The translations under genes were made by a program, and so were the position numbers. Below, in pieces: positions 11,420 to 19,630 of a stretch of 64,000 nt of DNA. Numbering within the stretch: the stretch's first letter is position 1; each line of letters begins with the position of its first letter. The notes beneath the pieces were generated by a model that searched no databases, was not told where the DNA came from, and saw only the letters and a list, made by a program, of their open reading frames with translations. The DNA is from Flavobacteriales bacterium (GTDB taxonomy: Bacteria > Bacteroidota > Bacteroidia > Flavobacteriales_F > PHOS-HE28): NCBI GenBank assembly GCA_020635675.1, contig JACJZJ010000003.1:372001-436000 (forward strand), given 5' to 3'.

Positions 11420-12067
11420 CTATGGAAGCTTATGCTCCTTTTTCAGCAGCTTCCGCAGGTTATGTTTGGCCTTGGCAAGGTTGCTCTTGGAGGTGCCCAC
11501 GCTGATGCCCAGCGTTTCGGCGATGTCCTTGTGGGTCATCTCCTCGAACACGTACAGATTGAAGACCGTCCGGTAGGCCGGGGTCAGTTTTTGCATGGCA
11601 TTGATCACATCCGCGGGTTTCAGGTCCAGGCCCTCCTCTTCGGTACCGTCGGCCAGCACGTCCTCCTCGTCCATGTCCCCAAAATCCTCTATCGAGCGTT
11701 CGGCTCCCAGCAGGAGGTAGGAGTTCTTCATGCGCCGGAAGTGATCGATCGCCGTATTGACCATGATGCGACGGATCCAACCCTCGAAGCTCCCATCCCT
11801 GTTGAACTTGTCCATGCCACGGAACACCTTGATGAAGCCATCCTGAAGGATGTCCTTCGCTTGGTCGGCGTTCTTGGTGTAGCGCAGACATACGGCCATC
11901 ATCTTTCCATAGAAGAGCTCATAAACGCGCTGCTGGCTCCGCCTTTCGCCGGCCAGACAGCCGTCGATGAGTTCGGTATAGGCCTGCTCCTCGTCCCCAT
12001 CCATGCCCTGCCATGTAGGGTCAAGACGGATGACCTTCTGATCGGTTGCCGCTTGGGGATGTCCCAT
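11420..12067 (-). CDS. ECF-family RNA polymerase sigma factor
   Basis: 215 residues. Region 2 lies at about 45-115 (QDGFIKVFRGMDKF, then a W-I-R-R-I-M-V-N-T segment typical of sigma 2.3-2.4), and region 4 at about 152-207 with a helix-turn-helix (MTHKDIAETLGISVGTSKSN). An acidic linker rich in Asp/Glu joins them. There is no region 1.1 or 3, so it belongs to the extracytoplasmic-function type, which redirects RNA polymerase to a small regulon. The ATG is preceded by AGAAAAA, an A-rich initiation context. It is followed after 18 bases by the PKD membrane protein, the likely partner. It diverges from mdh. Confidence 0.93.
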   Translation of the reverse strand: MGHPQAATDQKVIRLDPTWQGMDGDEEQAYTELIDGCLAGERRSQQRVYELFYGKMMAVCLRYTKNADQAKDILQDGFIKVFRGMDKFNRDGSFEGWIRRIMVNTAIDHFRRMKNSYLLLGAERSIEDFGDMDEEDVLADGTEEEGLDLKPADVINAMQKLTPAYRTVFNLYVFEEMTHKDIAETLGISVGTSKSNLAKAKHNLRKLLKKEHKLP

Positions 12068-12140
12068 TTTTTCTCGACGGGGGGAATTTAGACGACCGTT
12101 CCCGCTTATCCAAGTCCGATCGGCCCGTTCCCCGCGTTCC

Positions 12141-12170
12141 TTTGGTGAGACGCTCGCGATGGTAATTTAG
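12141..12170 (+). promoter_or_regulatory. mdh promoter
   Basis: TTTG at 12141-12144 and TAATTTAG at 12163-12170 are separated by 18 bases, close to the Bacteroidota TTTG-N19-TAnnTTTG pattern with two mismatches in the -7 box. The mdh ATG lies 44 bases further on. Confidence 0.5.
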
Positions 12171-12213
12171 CCGCCCGAAGTCCGTTAGACAACCGAAAAA
12201 CGCACGCAACAAA

Positions 12214-13155
12214 ATGAAGGTCACAGTCGTGGGGGCAGGAAATGTCGGGGCCACTTGCGCCGATGCGGTAGCTAGGTGGGAGCTCGCGAACGAGGTGGTG
12301 CTGCTGGATATCAAGGAAGGCTTCGCGGAAGGGAAGGCCTTGGACATCTGGCAGACGAGTCCGATCAATTTGTTCGATACCCGGCCGGTGGGCTCAACGA
12401 ACGACTACAGCAGGACCGCGAACAGCGATGTGGTCGTGATCACCAGCGGGCTGCCCCGCAAACCGGGAATGAGCCGCGATGACCTCATAGCCACCAACGC
12501 GAACATCGTCAAGAGCGTGACCGAGCAGGTGATCAAGGCTTCACCCGGAGCGATCCTCATCGTGGTGAGCAACCCGCTCGACGTGATGACCTATTGCGCC
12601 TATCTCACCAGCCAGTTCCCGAGCCAGCGCGTCTTCGGCATGGCGGGGATCCTGGACACGGCACGCTACCGCGCTTTCCTGGCCGAGGCGTTGAACGTAT
12701 CGCCGAAGGACATCCAGGCGGTGCTCATGGGTGGTCACGGGGATACGATGGTGCCTCTCCCACGCTACACCACGGTGGGCGGTATTCCGGTCACGGAACT
12801 GATCGGGACGGACGAACTGAATGCCATCGTGGAGCGGACCAAGAAGGGGGGAGGGGAGATCGTGAACCTGCTCGGTACATCGGCATGGTATGCCCCGGGT
12901 ACGGCCGCCGCCCAAATGGTGGCCGCCATTGTTCGTGACCAGAAACGCGTGTTCCCTGTTTGTACATGGTTACAGGGGGAATATGGTCTGAAGGACGTTT
13001 ATCTCGGGGCGCCCGTGATTCTGGGGAAAGGTGGTGTGGAGCGCGTGATCGAGCTAAGACTGACCGGCGACGAAATGACGTTGGTGCACGACAGCGCGAA
13101 GGCGGTACGCGAGGTGATGGACGTGCTCGACCGCATGAGCGTGACGACCGCGTGA
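12214..13155 (+). CDS. mdh: Malate dehydrogenase (LDH-like type)
   Basis: 313 residues, the normal length. It oxidises malate to oxaloacetate with NAD+ in the TCA cycle. The Rossmann motif GAGNVG is at residues 7-12, the substrate-binding loop PRKPGMSRDDL lies near residues 80-91, and the catalytic His is in GGHGDTMV near residue 175; NPLDVMT is also present. An A-rich stretch (GCAACAAAATG) precedes the ATG. The gene lies between divergent and convergent minus-strand genes with its own promoter and terminator, so it is probably a single-gene unit. gyrB, mdh and secDF are, as far as I recall, neighbours in related genomes. Confidence 0.97.
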   Translation: MKVTVVGAGNVGATCADAVARWELANEVVLLDIKEGFAEGKALDIWQTSPINLFDTRPVGSTNDYSRTANSDVVVITSGLPRKPGMSRDDLIATNANIVKSVTEQVIKASPGAILIVVSNPLDVMTYCAYLTSQFPSQRVFGMAGILDTARYRAFLAEALNVSPKDIQAVLMGGHGDTMVPLPRYTTVGGIPVTELIGTDELNAIVERTKKGGGEIVNLLGTSAWYAPGTAAAQMVAAIVRDQKRVFPVCTWLQGEYGLKDVYLGAPVILGKGGVERVIELRLTGDEMTLVHDSAKAVREVMDVLDRMSVTTA

Positions 13156-13178
13156 GGTCCTCGGAAGTATGCAAGTCG

Positions 13179-13208
13179 AGAGGCGCCCTGCAGGGCGCCT
13201 CTTTCTTT
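13179..13208 (+). terminator. mdh terminator
   Basis: A perfect 24-base palindrome centred on CTGCAG (stem AGAGGCGCCCTG) followed by TTCTTTC, starting 23 bases after the mdh stop. It may also end the convergent transcript from 13263. Confidence 0.85.
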
Positions 13209-13262
13209 CATTTCCGGATCGCCCGGTCCATGCGGTTCACCGCGGCCGGGCCGGCCGATGGC

Positions 13263-15566
13263 TCAACGTGCCAGCACGATCGGTGTCCGGCCGGCGGCCA
13301 CACCCGGACGCTGAACATGGACCATGTAGATGCCGCCCGAAAGACCTGAAAGGTCGACCAAGGTGTGTGAACCGGTAAGCGGTCCCTGCCGAACGACCCG
13401 CCCCTGCGTGTCCACGATCGTGTAAGTGTCCATGTTCCCCGTCGGGCCTTCCACAGCGATGGTGAAGAGGCCGTCCGTCGGATTGGGCATCACGTTCAGG
13501 TTACGCGCAGCATACGGATGCGACGCAACAGAGGCAGCGATGTCGTTGTGCCAATATCCGATCCCCCCGCGGTAGTTGCCCGTGAAGGCATCCAGGTGAC
13601 CGTCGCCATCGATGTCGTTCAGCACGATGCTGCTGTTCCTGCCCTCCTTGATCTCACCGAACGTGCTGTCCAACTCCGTGAAGGTGCCACCAATGTTGTT
13701 GTCGATGTTCTTGTATCGATGGATCCACCCGGACTCCGAGCCCACCAGGAGTTCCCGCTCTCCATCGCTGTTCAGGTACATGAAGGGAATGCTGTAACCG
13801 GTGACGTTCCACCATTCCGTTACGTTGACATGGCCGAGCGAATCGGTCTCGAAATGCCATGAAGCTTCGTTCATGGTACCAACATTATGGTAGTAATTGA
13901 GGTTCCCGTTCCGCTCGCCGATGACCATATCCAGTAGACCGTCCCCATCCACGTCGAACAACTGTGGCGTGGCGAAGAGCCCCACGTCGATGGCTTGGCC
14001 CTGGTCGTTGGGCACGGTGAGGGTGCTCAATTGGAAGTCGGCCACGGGGCCACTAGCGATATTCTCGTAGTAGTAAAGGAATCCTTGTTCGCTGCCGACC
14101 ATCATGTCCAGGTCCCCGTCACCATCCAGATCTCCGAATGCGGGATACATGCCGTTCCCAATGCCCGACTGGGACATATCCTGCCAATCCGCATCCACCA
14201 AAGCGAACGCGGGCTGGCTCGTGGTCCCTGTATTCTCCAGAAGGGCGAACTGGGATGGATAGTCCCCGCCCGGCTCGTAATAGCCGTAGTTCGCCACCAC
14301 CAGGTCCATCAGGCCATCCCCATTGTGGTCGAACAGTACGGGATAGGCCCCCTCGCCCACGTCGATCATATCCTTCTGGAAAAGGTCAGGCATCTGGTAT
14401 TGGAAGACCGGTGCATCGTCCGCTCCAACGTTCTTGTAGAACCAAACGCTCTGATGGTTCTCCGCGAGCGAGGTCCCGTTGGGGCTGACGAGCATGTCAC
14501 GGATCCCATCATTGTCCACATCAAGGTAGAAGGCCCCGGGGAATATGGGCATCTCGGCGGGCACGTCGTAGCTCGGGAACAACGTATCCTGGCTTGCGAT
14601 GTGGGAGTCGACCACGGTACCATCATTGTAGAGGGCGACCAGGGTATTGTAGGATACATCCCCGAGCACGATGTCCATCACACCATCCCCGTCCAGGTCC
14701 AACACCATTGTGGTCGACCCGGTATGCGCACGGTCCCCCGACCCGTCGTCAACACCTGTTCCCGGTCCATGCCCGGTATCCCTTCCATCGGCCTCAAGCC
14801 CTCCGGTCAACACGGGCATCTCGGGGTCGGGCACGTTGAACTGGCATGGCTGATCGAGCGTGACCGAATTGTTGTTCAGGTTCTCGTAGAAATCACCCCA
14901 GCAACGGTTCCGTACCTCGAACTCGAGGCTGTCACAGGTGCCGTACAACTCCATGCTCAGGTTCTTGTGGTACTCTTCATATGATCCGAAGATGCTGAAC
15001 GTGAGGATGTCCAGGTCACCGTCACCGTCGATGTCCGCGATGCCGGGCAGATCCACCTGAGTGACATACAGGTTGGCGTTCTGGGGCACGTAGTTCGATC
15101 GCACCAAGGTATCGACGCGTTCGAAGCTCAGGGCGTTCTGGTCGGAGGTATTCTTCCATACTGCGAACCCACCTGTCGTATAGGTGTAGATATCCGCCTT
15201 CCCATCGCAATTGTAATCGCGAAGAAGTGCCCATTGCTGGAGGTCATTGAAGGGCGAGGCGCTGCTCATCTCCGGGTCGTAGTGGTAGTCGATCTCGTTC
15301 GCACCCCCATCGTTGATCAATGCAAGCACCTCATTCCCCGACCGATCGAACACGAAGATGTCCTGGTCGCCGTCCCCATCCAGGTCGATCGGCGAGAACT
15401 GGCAGAAGTTCATACCGCCGGCCCAGGGCATGGCCAGTTGCACCCCGTTCCAGGTCACTGGGACGGTTTGGTCCAGGTGCAGGAGGAATTGTGCCTGGGA
15501 CGGGAACGGGATCGATGCGATCGCGAACGCCGGCAGGAGCTTGAGAGCGAGGTGGGTCATAGTCAT
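13263..15566 (-). CDS. Secreted VCBS/FG-GAP repeat protein with T9SS type A sorting domain
   Basis: 767 residues from the ATG at 15566 (a second ATG two codons on is equally possible). The open frame extends far upstream, but the signal peptide (to about residue 25, ending SQAQF) and the promoter at 15623-15630 fix the start here. The body contains about nine repeats of the FG-GAP/VCBS type with Ca2+-binding loops such as DLDGDGDQD, DIDGDGDLD, DVDNDGIRD and DHNGDGLMD, expected to fold as a beta-propeller. The C-terminal 75 residues are a type A sorting domain (MPNPTDGLFTI). Likely a surface or released adhesion or binding protein. It lies opposite to mdh and secDF, between two housekeeping genes. 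Confidence 0.88.
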   Translation of the reverse strand: MTMTHLALKLLPAFAIASIPFPSQAQFLLHLDQTVPVTWNGVQLAMPWAGGMNFCQFSPIDLDGDGDQDIFVFDRSGNEVLALINDGGANEIDYHYDPEMSSASPFNDLQQWALLRDYNCDGKADIYTYTTGGFAVWKNTSDQNALSFERVDTLVRSNYVPQNANLYVTQVDLPGIADIDGDGDLDILTFSIFGSYEEYHKNLSMELYGTCDSLEFEVRNRCWGDFYENLNNNSVTLDQPCQFNVPDPEMPVLTGGLEADGRDTGHGPGTGVDDGSGDRAHTGSTTMVLDLDGDGVMDIVLGDVSYNTLVALYNDGTVVDSHIASQDTLFPSYDVPAEMPIFPGAFYLDVDNDGIRDMLVSPNGTSLAENHQSVWFYKNVGADDAPVFQYQMPDLFQKDMIDVGEGAYPVLFDHNGDGLMDLVVANYGYYEPGGDYPSQFALLENTGTTSQPAFALVDADWQDMSQSGIGNGMYPAFGDLDGDGDLDMMVGSEQGFLYYYENIASGPVADFQLSTLTVPNDQGQAIDVGLFATPQLFDVDGDGLLDMVIGERNGNLNYYHNVGTMNEASWHFETDSLGHVNVTEWWNVTGYSIPFMYLNSDGERELLVGSESGWIHRYKNIDNNIGGTFTELDSTFGEIKEGRNSSIVLNDIDGDGHLDAFTGNYRGGIGYWHNDIAASVASHPYAARNLNVMPNPTDGLFTIAVEGPTGNMDTYTIVDTQGRVVRQGPLTGSHTLVDLSGLSGGIYMVHVQRPGVAAGRTPIVLAR

Positions 15567-15622
15567 CCACTGAACGATGCGAACACCCGATGCGTTGCCT
15601 GGGACCGGGCGATGGTCGTTCG

Positions 15623-15630
15623 CAAAGCTA
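15623..15630 (-). promoter_or_regulatory. -7 element of the VCBS cargo gene
   Basis: On the minus strand this reads TAGCTTTG, a perfect TAnnTTTG, 56 bases before the ATG at 15566. It supports the short start and lies back to back with the secDF promoter. Confidence 0.55.
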
Positions 15631-15716
15631 CTTGCCGACCTGCCTTTGCACCACACCCGATCCCCATCGCCCCTGCGACCCTTGCCGCCGCCCCCCGATC
15701 GGCCGGACCGACTTTC

Positions 15717-15724
15717 TATATTTG
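15717..15724 (+). promoter_or_regulatory. secDF promoter, -7 element
   Basis: TATATTTG is a perfect TAnnTTTG match, 31 bases before the secDF ATG. No TTG is found at the -33 position. Confidence 0.6.
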
Positions 15725-15755
15725 CCGCTCTTTTCACGAAAAAACCCGACCGGTC

Positions 15756-18700
15756 ATGCAGAATCGAGGAGCGCTTTGGGTGTTCACCATCCTGTTGGCG
15801 CTTGCCTGCCTTTGGCAGCTTTCCTTCTCCTTCTTCACCTCCCGCGTGGAGAGCAAGGCTCGCGATATCGCCGGTCAGCAGAAGGATTCCGTCCTGGCCG
15901 TGCCGGGTAACGCCGGGCTGGATGCCGACTCGGTCTACCTCCGGTACGAGAACAAATACCTGCGCGACCACAATGAGCAACGGATCTATCCTGTGTTCGG
16001 CTATACCTACGGCGAGTGCAAGGAGAAGGAGATCAACCTTGGCCTTGATCTGAAGGGAGGGATGGCCGTGACCTTGGAGGTCAGTATCCCGGAACTGGTC
16101 GTGAACCTCAGTGAGAATTCTGACGATCCCCAGTTCACCCAGGCCGTCACGAACGCTCGGGCACGTCAGGTCTCGAGCAGCGAGGACTTTATCAGCCTTT
16201 TCGAGGAGGAATGGAACAAGATCGACGCTAACGCCAAGTTGGCCGCCGTATTCCATTCGGCGGACAAGAAGGACATGTTCCCCCGGGAGGCGAACAACGG
16301 TGAGATCATCGACGCACTGCGACGGGAGGCGCGTGCGGCGATCAACAACACCGAGAAGATCCTGCGTACCAGGATCGACAAGTTCGGTGTGGCACAACCG
16401 AGCATCCAGAAGCAGCAGTTCAGCGGCCGTATCCAGATCGAACTTCCGGGGGTGAAGGACAAGGACCGCGTGCGCAAGGTGCTTCAGAGCACGGCGAACC
16501 TGGAATTCTGGGAGACCTATGACAACTCGGAGATCTACCCCATGCTCGAGGAGGCCAACAAGCGGCTCGGTGCCGCACTCGGTGGGGTGGCGGATACCAC
16601 ACAAGGGGGAGCGGGCACGGATGCCACCACCTACAGCCATGAGCTTCCTGATGGAGGCATCGTCAGCGGCGCTGGCAACGGTGTGGAGCAGGGCCTGATC
16701 GGATTCCTTGAGGGCGATGCACCCGTGGACAAGACCACCTGGTTCGATTTCGACCGGGTGACCTTCGAGAGCGGTAGTTCGCGGATCGACGAAAGTTCGT
16801 CGCAGGGACAGTTGGACAACCTGGGTGTCATCCTGGAGGCCTATCCCAAGGTCCGATTGAAGATCGGTGGCTACACCGACAGTACGGGGAACGAACAAGC
16901 CAACCTCAAGCTTTCCCAAGCCAGGGCCGAAGCGGTGGTCGCCGCACTGGAGGACCGTGGCGTGGACAGCACGCGCCTGGAGGCGGAGGGATATGGATCG
17001 CAGCATCCGGTCGCGAGCAATGCCACCGAGGAGGGCCGCGCCAAGAATCGCAGAATGGCGCTTCGCGTGCTGGACAAGGGAAATGCCCGATCGGAGGACC
17101 TCCTGTCCCAATTGTCCGGGGATTCCGATTCAACGTCCACTTCCCCAGCGGATACGTTGGGACAGGCGGATTTCACCAAGAAGAACCCCTTGTTCGCCGT
17201 GCTCCGTCCATCGGTGTTCGGTGCACAGGGTGGTGGTTACCGGCTTTCCAAGGGACCGGCCGTGGGCAATGCCCGGGTGAGCGATACCGCCGTGGTGAAC
17301 ATGGAACTCCGAAAGCCGACCGTGCGCGGGGCTTTCCCGAGCGATGTGCACTTCCTGTGGGGTGCCAAGCCGTTGCCAGGGTCCGATGTACTGACGCTCT
17401 ACGCCATGCGCGTGCCCCGTGGAGGAAAGCCCAAACTGGACGGTTCGGTGATCACTGACGCGGCCCAGGATTTCGACATGAAGGGCGATGTCGAAGTGCG
17501 CATGCAGATGAACGCGGAGGGCGCCCAGGTGTGGAAGGTGATGACGGGGGACAACGTCGGCAAGTCGATCGCGATCGTCCTGGACAACCTGGTCTATTCG
17601 GCCCCGACCGTGATCGGCGAGATCCCCGGTGGACGTTCCAGCATCACCTTGGGCTCCGGTGATCTGAACAAGCAGATCCAGGAGGCCGAGGACCTGGCCA
17701 ATATCCTCAAGGCCGGGGCGCTGCCCGCACCCGCCCGGATCATCCAAGAGACCGTCGTGGGGCCCTCCCTGGGTAAGGAGAACATCAGCAAGGGGCTCAT
17801 TTCGTTCGGAGTGGCCCTTTTGATGGTCATGTTGTACATGATCCTCTACTACGCCGGCGCGGGATGGGTGGCGGACCTCGCACTGGTCGTGAACCTCTTT
17901 GTTCTGATCGGTTCCCTCGCGTCCCTTCAGGCTTCGCTCACACTGCCAGGCATTGCCGGTATCGTGCTCACCATGGGTATGGCGGTCGATGCGAACGTGC
18001 TGATCGATGAACGCGTCCGCGAGGAGCTGCGACATGGAAGGATGATAAAGTCCGCAGTGGACCTCGGCTACAAAGGGGCCCTCTCAGCGATCATCGATTC
18101 GAACGTGACCACTTTCGTCACGGCTGTCATCCTCTACCTCTTCGGCAGCGGCCCCATCCGTGGTTTCGCCACCACGCTCGGCCTTGGGATCCTTACCTCA
18201 CTGTTCACCGCCCTCTTCCTCTCCCGACTGGTCATCACCCGCCGACTGGAGAAGGGCAGGTCCATTTCGTTCTGGAACAACTGGAGCAAGAACATCCTGG
18301 TGAACGCCAAGGTGGATTGGATGAGCAAACGCCGCATATTCTACGTCATCTCAGCAGTGATCATCGGCACGGGTGTCTTTTCCATGGTCACCCGTGGCTT
18401 CAATCTGGGGGTGGATTTCTCAGGTGGGCGGACCTATGTGGTGAAGTTCCACGACGGTGTATCCGTTGAAAGCGTCCGGAGCATTCTGACGGATGCCTTC
18501 GCCAAGGAGACCGAACAAAGCACCCTGCAGGTGAAATCCTATGGCGGAGCGAATGAATTGAAGATCACCACGAACTATCTCGTCAACAGCAAGGACCCGG
18601 AGACGGATGAACTCGTGGACAGCAAGGTCAGCGATGCGCTGAAGCAGATGAACGTGCCCTTCGACGTTCTGGAGTCGCACAAAGTCGATCCAACGATATC

Positions 18701-19244
18701 GGACGACATCAAGACCTCGGCCTGGACCTCCGTGGCCCTCGCGTTGATCTTCATGTTCATCTATATCGCCGTACGTTTCAGCAGTTGGCAGTATGGCCTG
18801 GGAGGTCTGCTGGCCCTTGCACACGACGCATTGTTCACCTTGGGATTGTACTCCCTGTTGAACGGCGTGGTCTCCTTCAGCCTGGAGATCGATGAGGCCT
18901 TCATCGCGGTGATATTGACGGTGGTCGGCTACTCGATCAATGACACCGTTGTGGTGTTCGACCGGATCCGCGAATATCTCCGTGAACACAAGCGTGACAG
19001 CAATATCTCCGTCTTCAACCAGGCGATCAACGCCACCCTTGGACGGACCCTGAACACCGCGGCGACCACCCTGGTGGTGTTGCTGGTGATCTTCCTGCTC
19101 GGTGGTGTGTCGATCAAGGGCTTCGTGTTCGGGCTGTTCATGGGCATCCTGGTCGGGACCTACTCGTCGATCTTCGTCGCTTCCGCGGTGACCGTCGATC
19201 TGCTGCGCGAACGCAAGGTGGCGCCGGCCGGCGCCAAGGCCTGA
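15756..19244 (+). CDS. secDF: Fused protein translocase SecDF with an inserted OmpA-like domain
   Basis: 1162 residues from the ATG at 15756, which directly precedes the first transmembrane helix (about residues 5-25). SecDF uses the proton motive force to pull proteins across the inner membrane after SecYEG. The SecD first periplasmic domain (LGLDLKGGMAVTLEV; FGVAQPSIQ) leads to FWETYD near 251. A full OmpA C-terminal domain follows at about 329-442 (TDSTGNEQAN, LSQARAEAVVAAL, GRAKNRRMAL), then the SecD region resumes at NPLFAVL (477). The SecD membrane part contains DANVLIDERVREEL, and SecF begins near 853 with GVDFSGGRTYVV. The insertion makes the protein about 160 residues longer than the roughly 1000 I expect in this phylum. 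All expected motifs are intact. Confidence 0.95.
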   Translation: MQNRGALWVFTILLALACLWQLSFSFFTSRVESKARDIAGQQKDSVLAVPGNAGLDADSVYLRYENKYLRDHNEQRIYPVFGYTYGECKEKEINLGLDLKGGMAVTLEVSIPELVVNLSENSDDPQFTQAVTNARARQVSSSEDFISLFEEEWNKIDANAKLAAVFHSADKKDMFPREANNGEIIDALRREARAAINNTEKILRTRIDKFGVAQPSIQKQQFSGRIQIELPGVKDKDRVRKVLQSTANLEFWETYDNSEIYPMLEEANKRLGAALGGVADTTQGGAGTDATTYSHELPDGGIVSGAGNGVEQGLIGFLEGDAPVDKTTWFDFDRVTFESGSSRIDESSSQGQLDNLGVILEAYPKVRLKIGGYTDSTGNEQANLKLSQARAEAVVAALEDRGVDSTRLEAEGYGSQHPVASNATEEGRAKNRRMALRVLDKGNARSEDLLSQLSGDSDSTSTSPADTLGQADFTKKNPLFAVLRPSVFGAQGGGYRLSKGPAVGNARVSDTAVVNMELRKPTVRGAFPSDVHFLWGAKPLPGSDVLTLYAMRVPRGGKPKLDGSVITDAAQDFDMKGDVEVRMQMNAEGAQVWKVMTGDNVGKSIAIVLDNLVYSAPTVIGEIPGGRSSITLGSGDLNKQIQEAEDLANILKAGALPAPARIIQETVVGPSLGKENISKGLISFGVALLMVMLYMILYYAGAGWVADLALVVNLFVLIGSLASLQASLTLPGIAGIVLTMGMAVDANVLIDERVREELRHGRMIKSAVDLGYKGALSAIIDSNVTTFVTAVILYLFGSGPIRGFATTLGLGILTSLFTALFLSRLVITRRLEKGRSISFWNNWSKNILVNAKVDWMSKRRIFYVISAVIIGTGVFSMVTRGFNLGVDFSGGRTYVVKFHDGVSVESVRSILTDAFAKETEQSTLQVKSYGGANELKITTNYLVNSKDPETDELVDSKVSDALKQMNVPFDVLESHKVDPTISDDIKTSAWTSVALALIFMFIYIAVRFSSWQYGLGGLLALAHDALFTLGLYSLLNGVVSFSLEIDEAFIAVILTVVGYSINDTVVVFDRIREYLREHKRDSNISVFNQAINATLGRTLNTAATTLVVLLVIFLLGGVSIKGFVFGLFMGILVGTYSSIFVASAVTVDLLRERKVAPAGAKA

Positions 19245-19269
19245 TCGCGGACAACACACCCAATCCACC

Positions 19270-19305
19270 GACCGGCCCGGACCATTCCGGGCCGGTCCTA
19301 CTTTT
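19270..19305 (+). terminator. secDF terminator
   Basis: An 11-bp stem (GACCGGCCCGG / CCGGGCCGGTC) with the loop ACCATT, followed by CTACTTTT. The T-tract overlaps the -7 element of tatA. Confidence 0.85.
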
Positions 19306-19306
19306 G
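19299..19306 (+). promoter_or_regulatory. tatA promoter, -7 element
   Basis: TACTTTTG is a perfect TAnnTTTG and ends only eight bases before the tatA ATG. If transcription starts at the usual distance the mRNA would be leaderless or nearly so. Confidence 0.5.
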
Positions 19307-19314
19307 GCCCGGAT

Positions 19315-19629
19315 ATGCACCCAACGCTTCTCTTCGACATCAGCGGTGGCGAGTTGCTGGTGATCCTGCTGTTCGTTCTGCTCTTCTTCGGAAGCAAGGG
19401 CATACCCGATGTGGCCAGGACAATGGGTCGCGCCATGCGTCAGCTAAGGGACGCCACGGACGATGTGCAACGCGAGATCAGGAAAGGTGCTTCGGACATC
19501 CAGCATGGTCTGGACGCGGATGAACGGCCCCGCCCCAACAAACGAACGGGTCCCGGGCCTCCCGAGGGCACAAGAGCGACATCCGCGACACAGCCCCCTC
19601 CGACAGAGACGGACGAAAGGTCCGTGTGA
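19315..19629 (+). CDS. tatA: Twin-arginine translocase subunit TatA/E
   Basis: 104 residues. A single transmembrane helix (about residues 9-25, GGELLVILLFVLLFFGSKGIPD) is followed by an amphipathic helix (ARTMGRAMRQLRDATDDVQREI) and a Pro/Thr-rich tail. The hinge F-G-x-K-G-I-P-D is characteristic of TatA. TatA polymerises to let folded Tat substrates through the inner membrane. No other start exists before the helix, so the ATG at 19315 must be used although it lies just behind the promoter. The next gene begins one base after the stop. tatC is not in the window. Confidence 0.92.
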   Translation: MHPTLLFDISGGELLVILLFVLLFFGSKGIPDVARTMGRAMRQLRDATDDVQREIRKGASDIQHGLDADERPRPNKRTGPGPPEGTRATSATQPPPTETDERSV

Positions 19630-19630
19630 C

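Noticed and set aside
15234..15755. N-terminal extension of SecDF
   Set aside because: The region overlaps the divergent cargo gene and the secDF promoter; the true start is at the first membrane helix.
15567..17111. N-terminal extension of the VCBS cargo protein
   Set aside because: It runs opposite secDF; the signal peptide and the promoter at 15623-15630 place the start at 15566.
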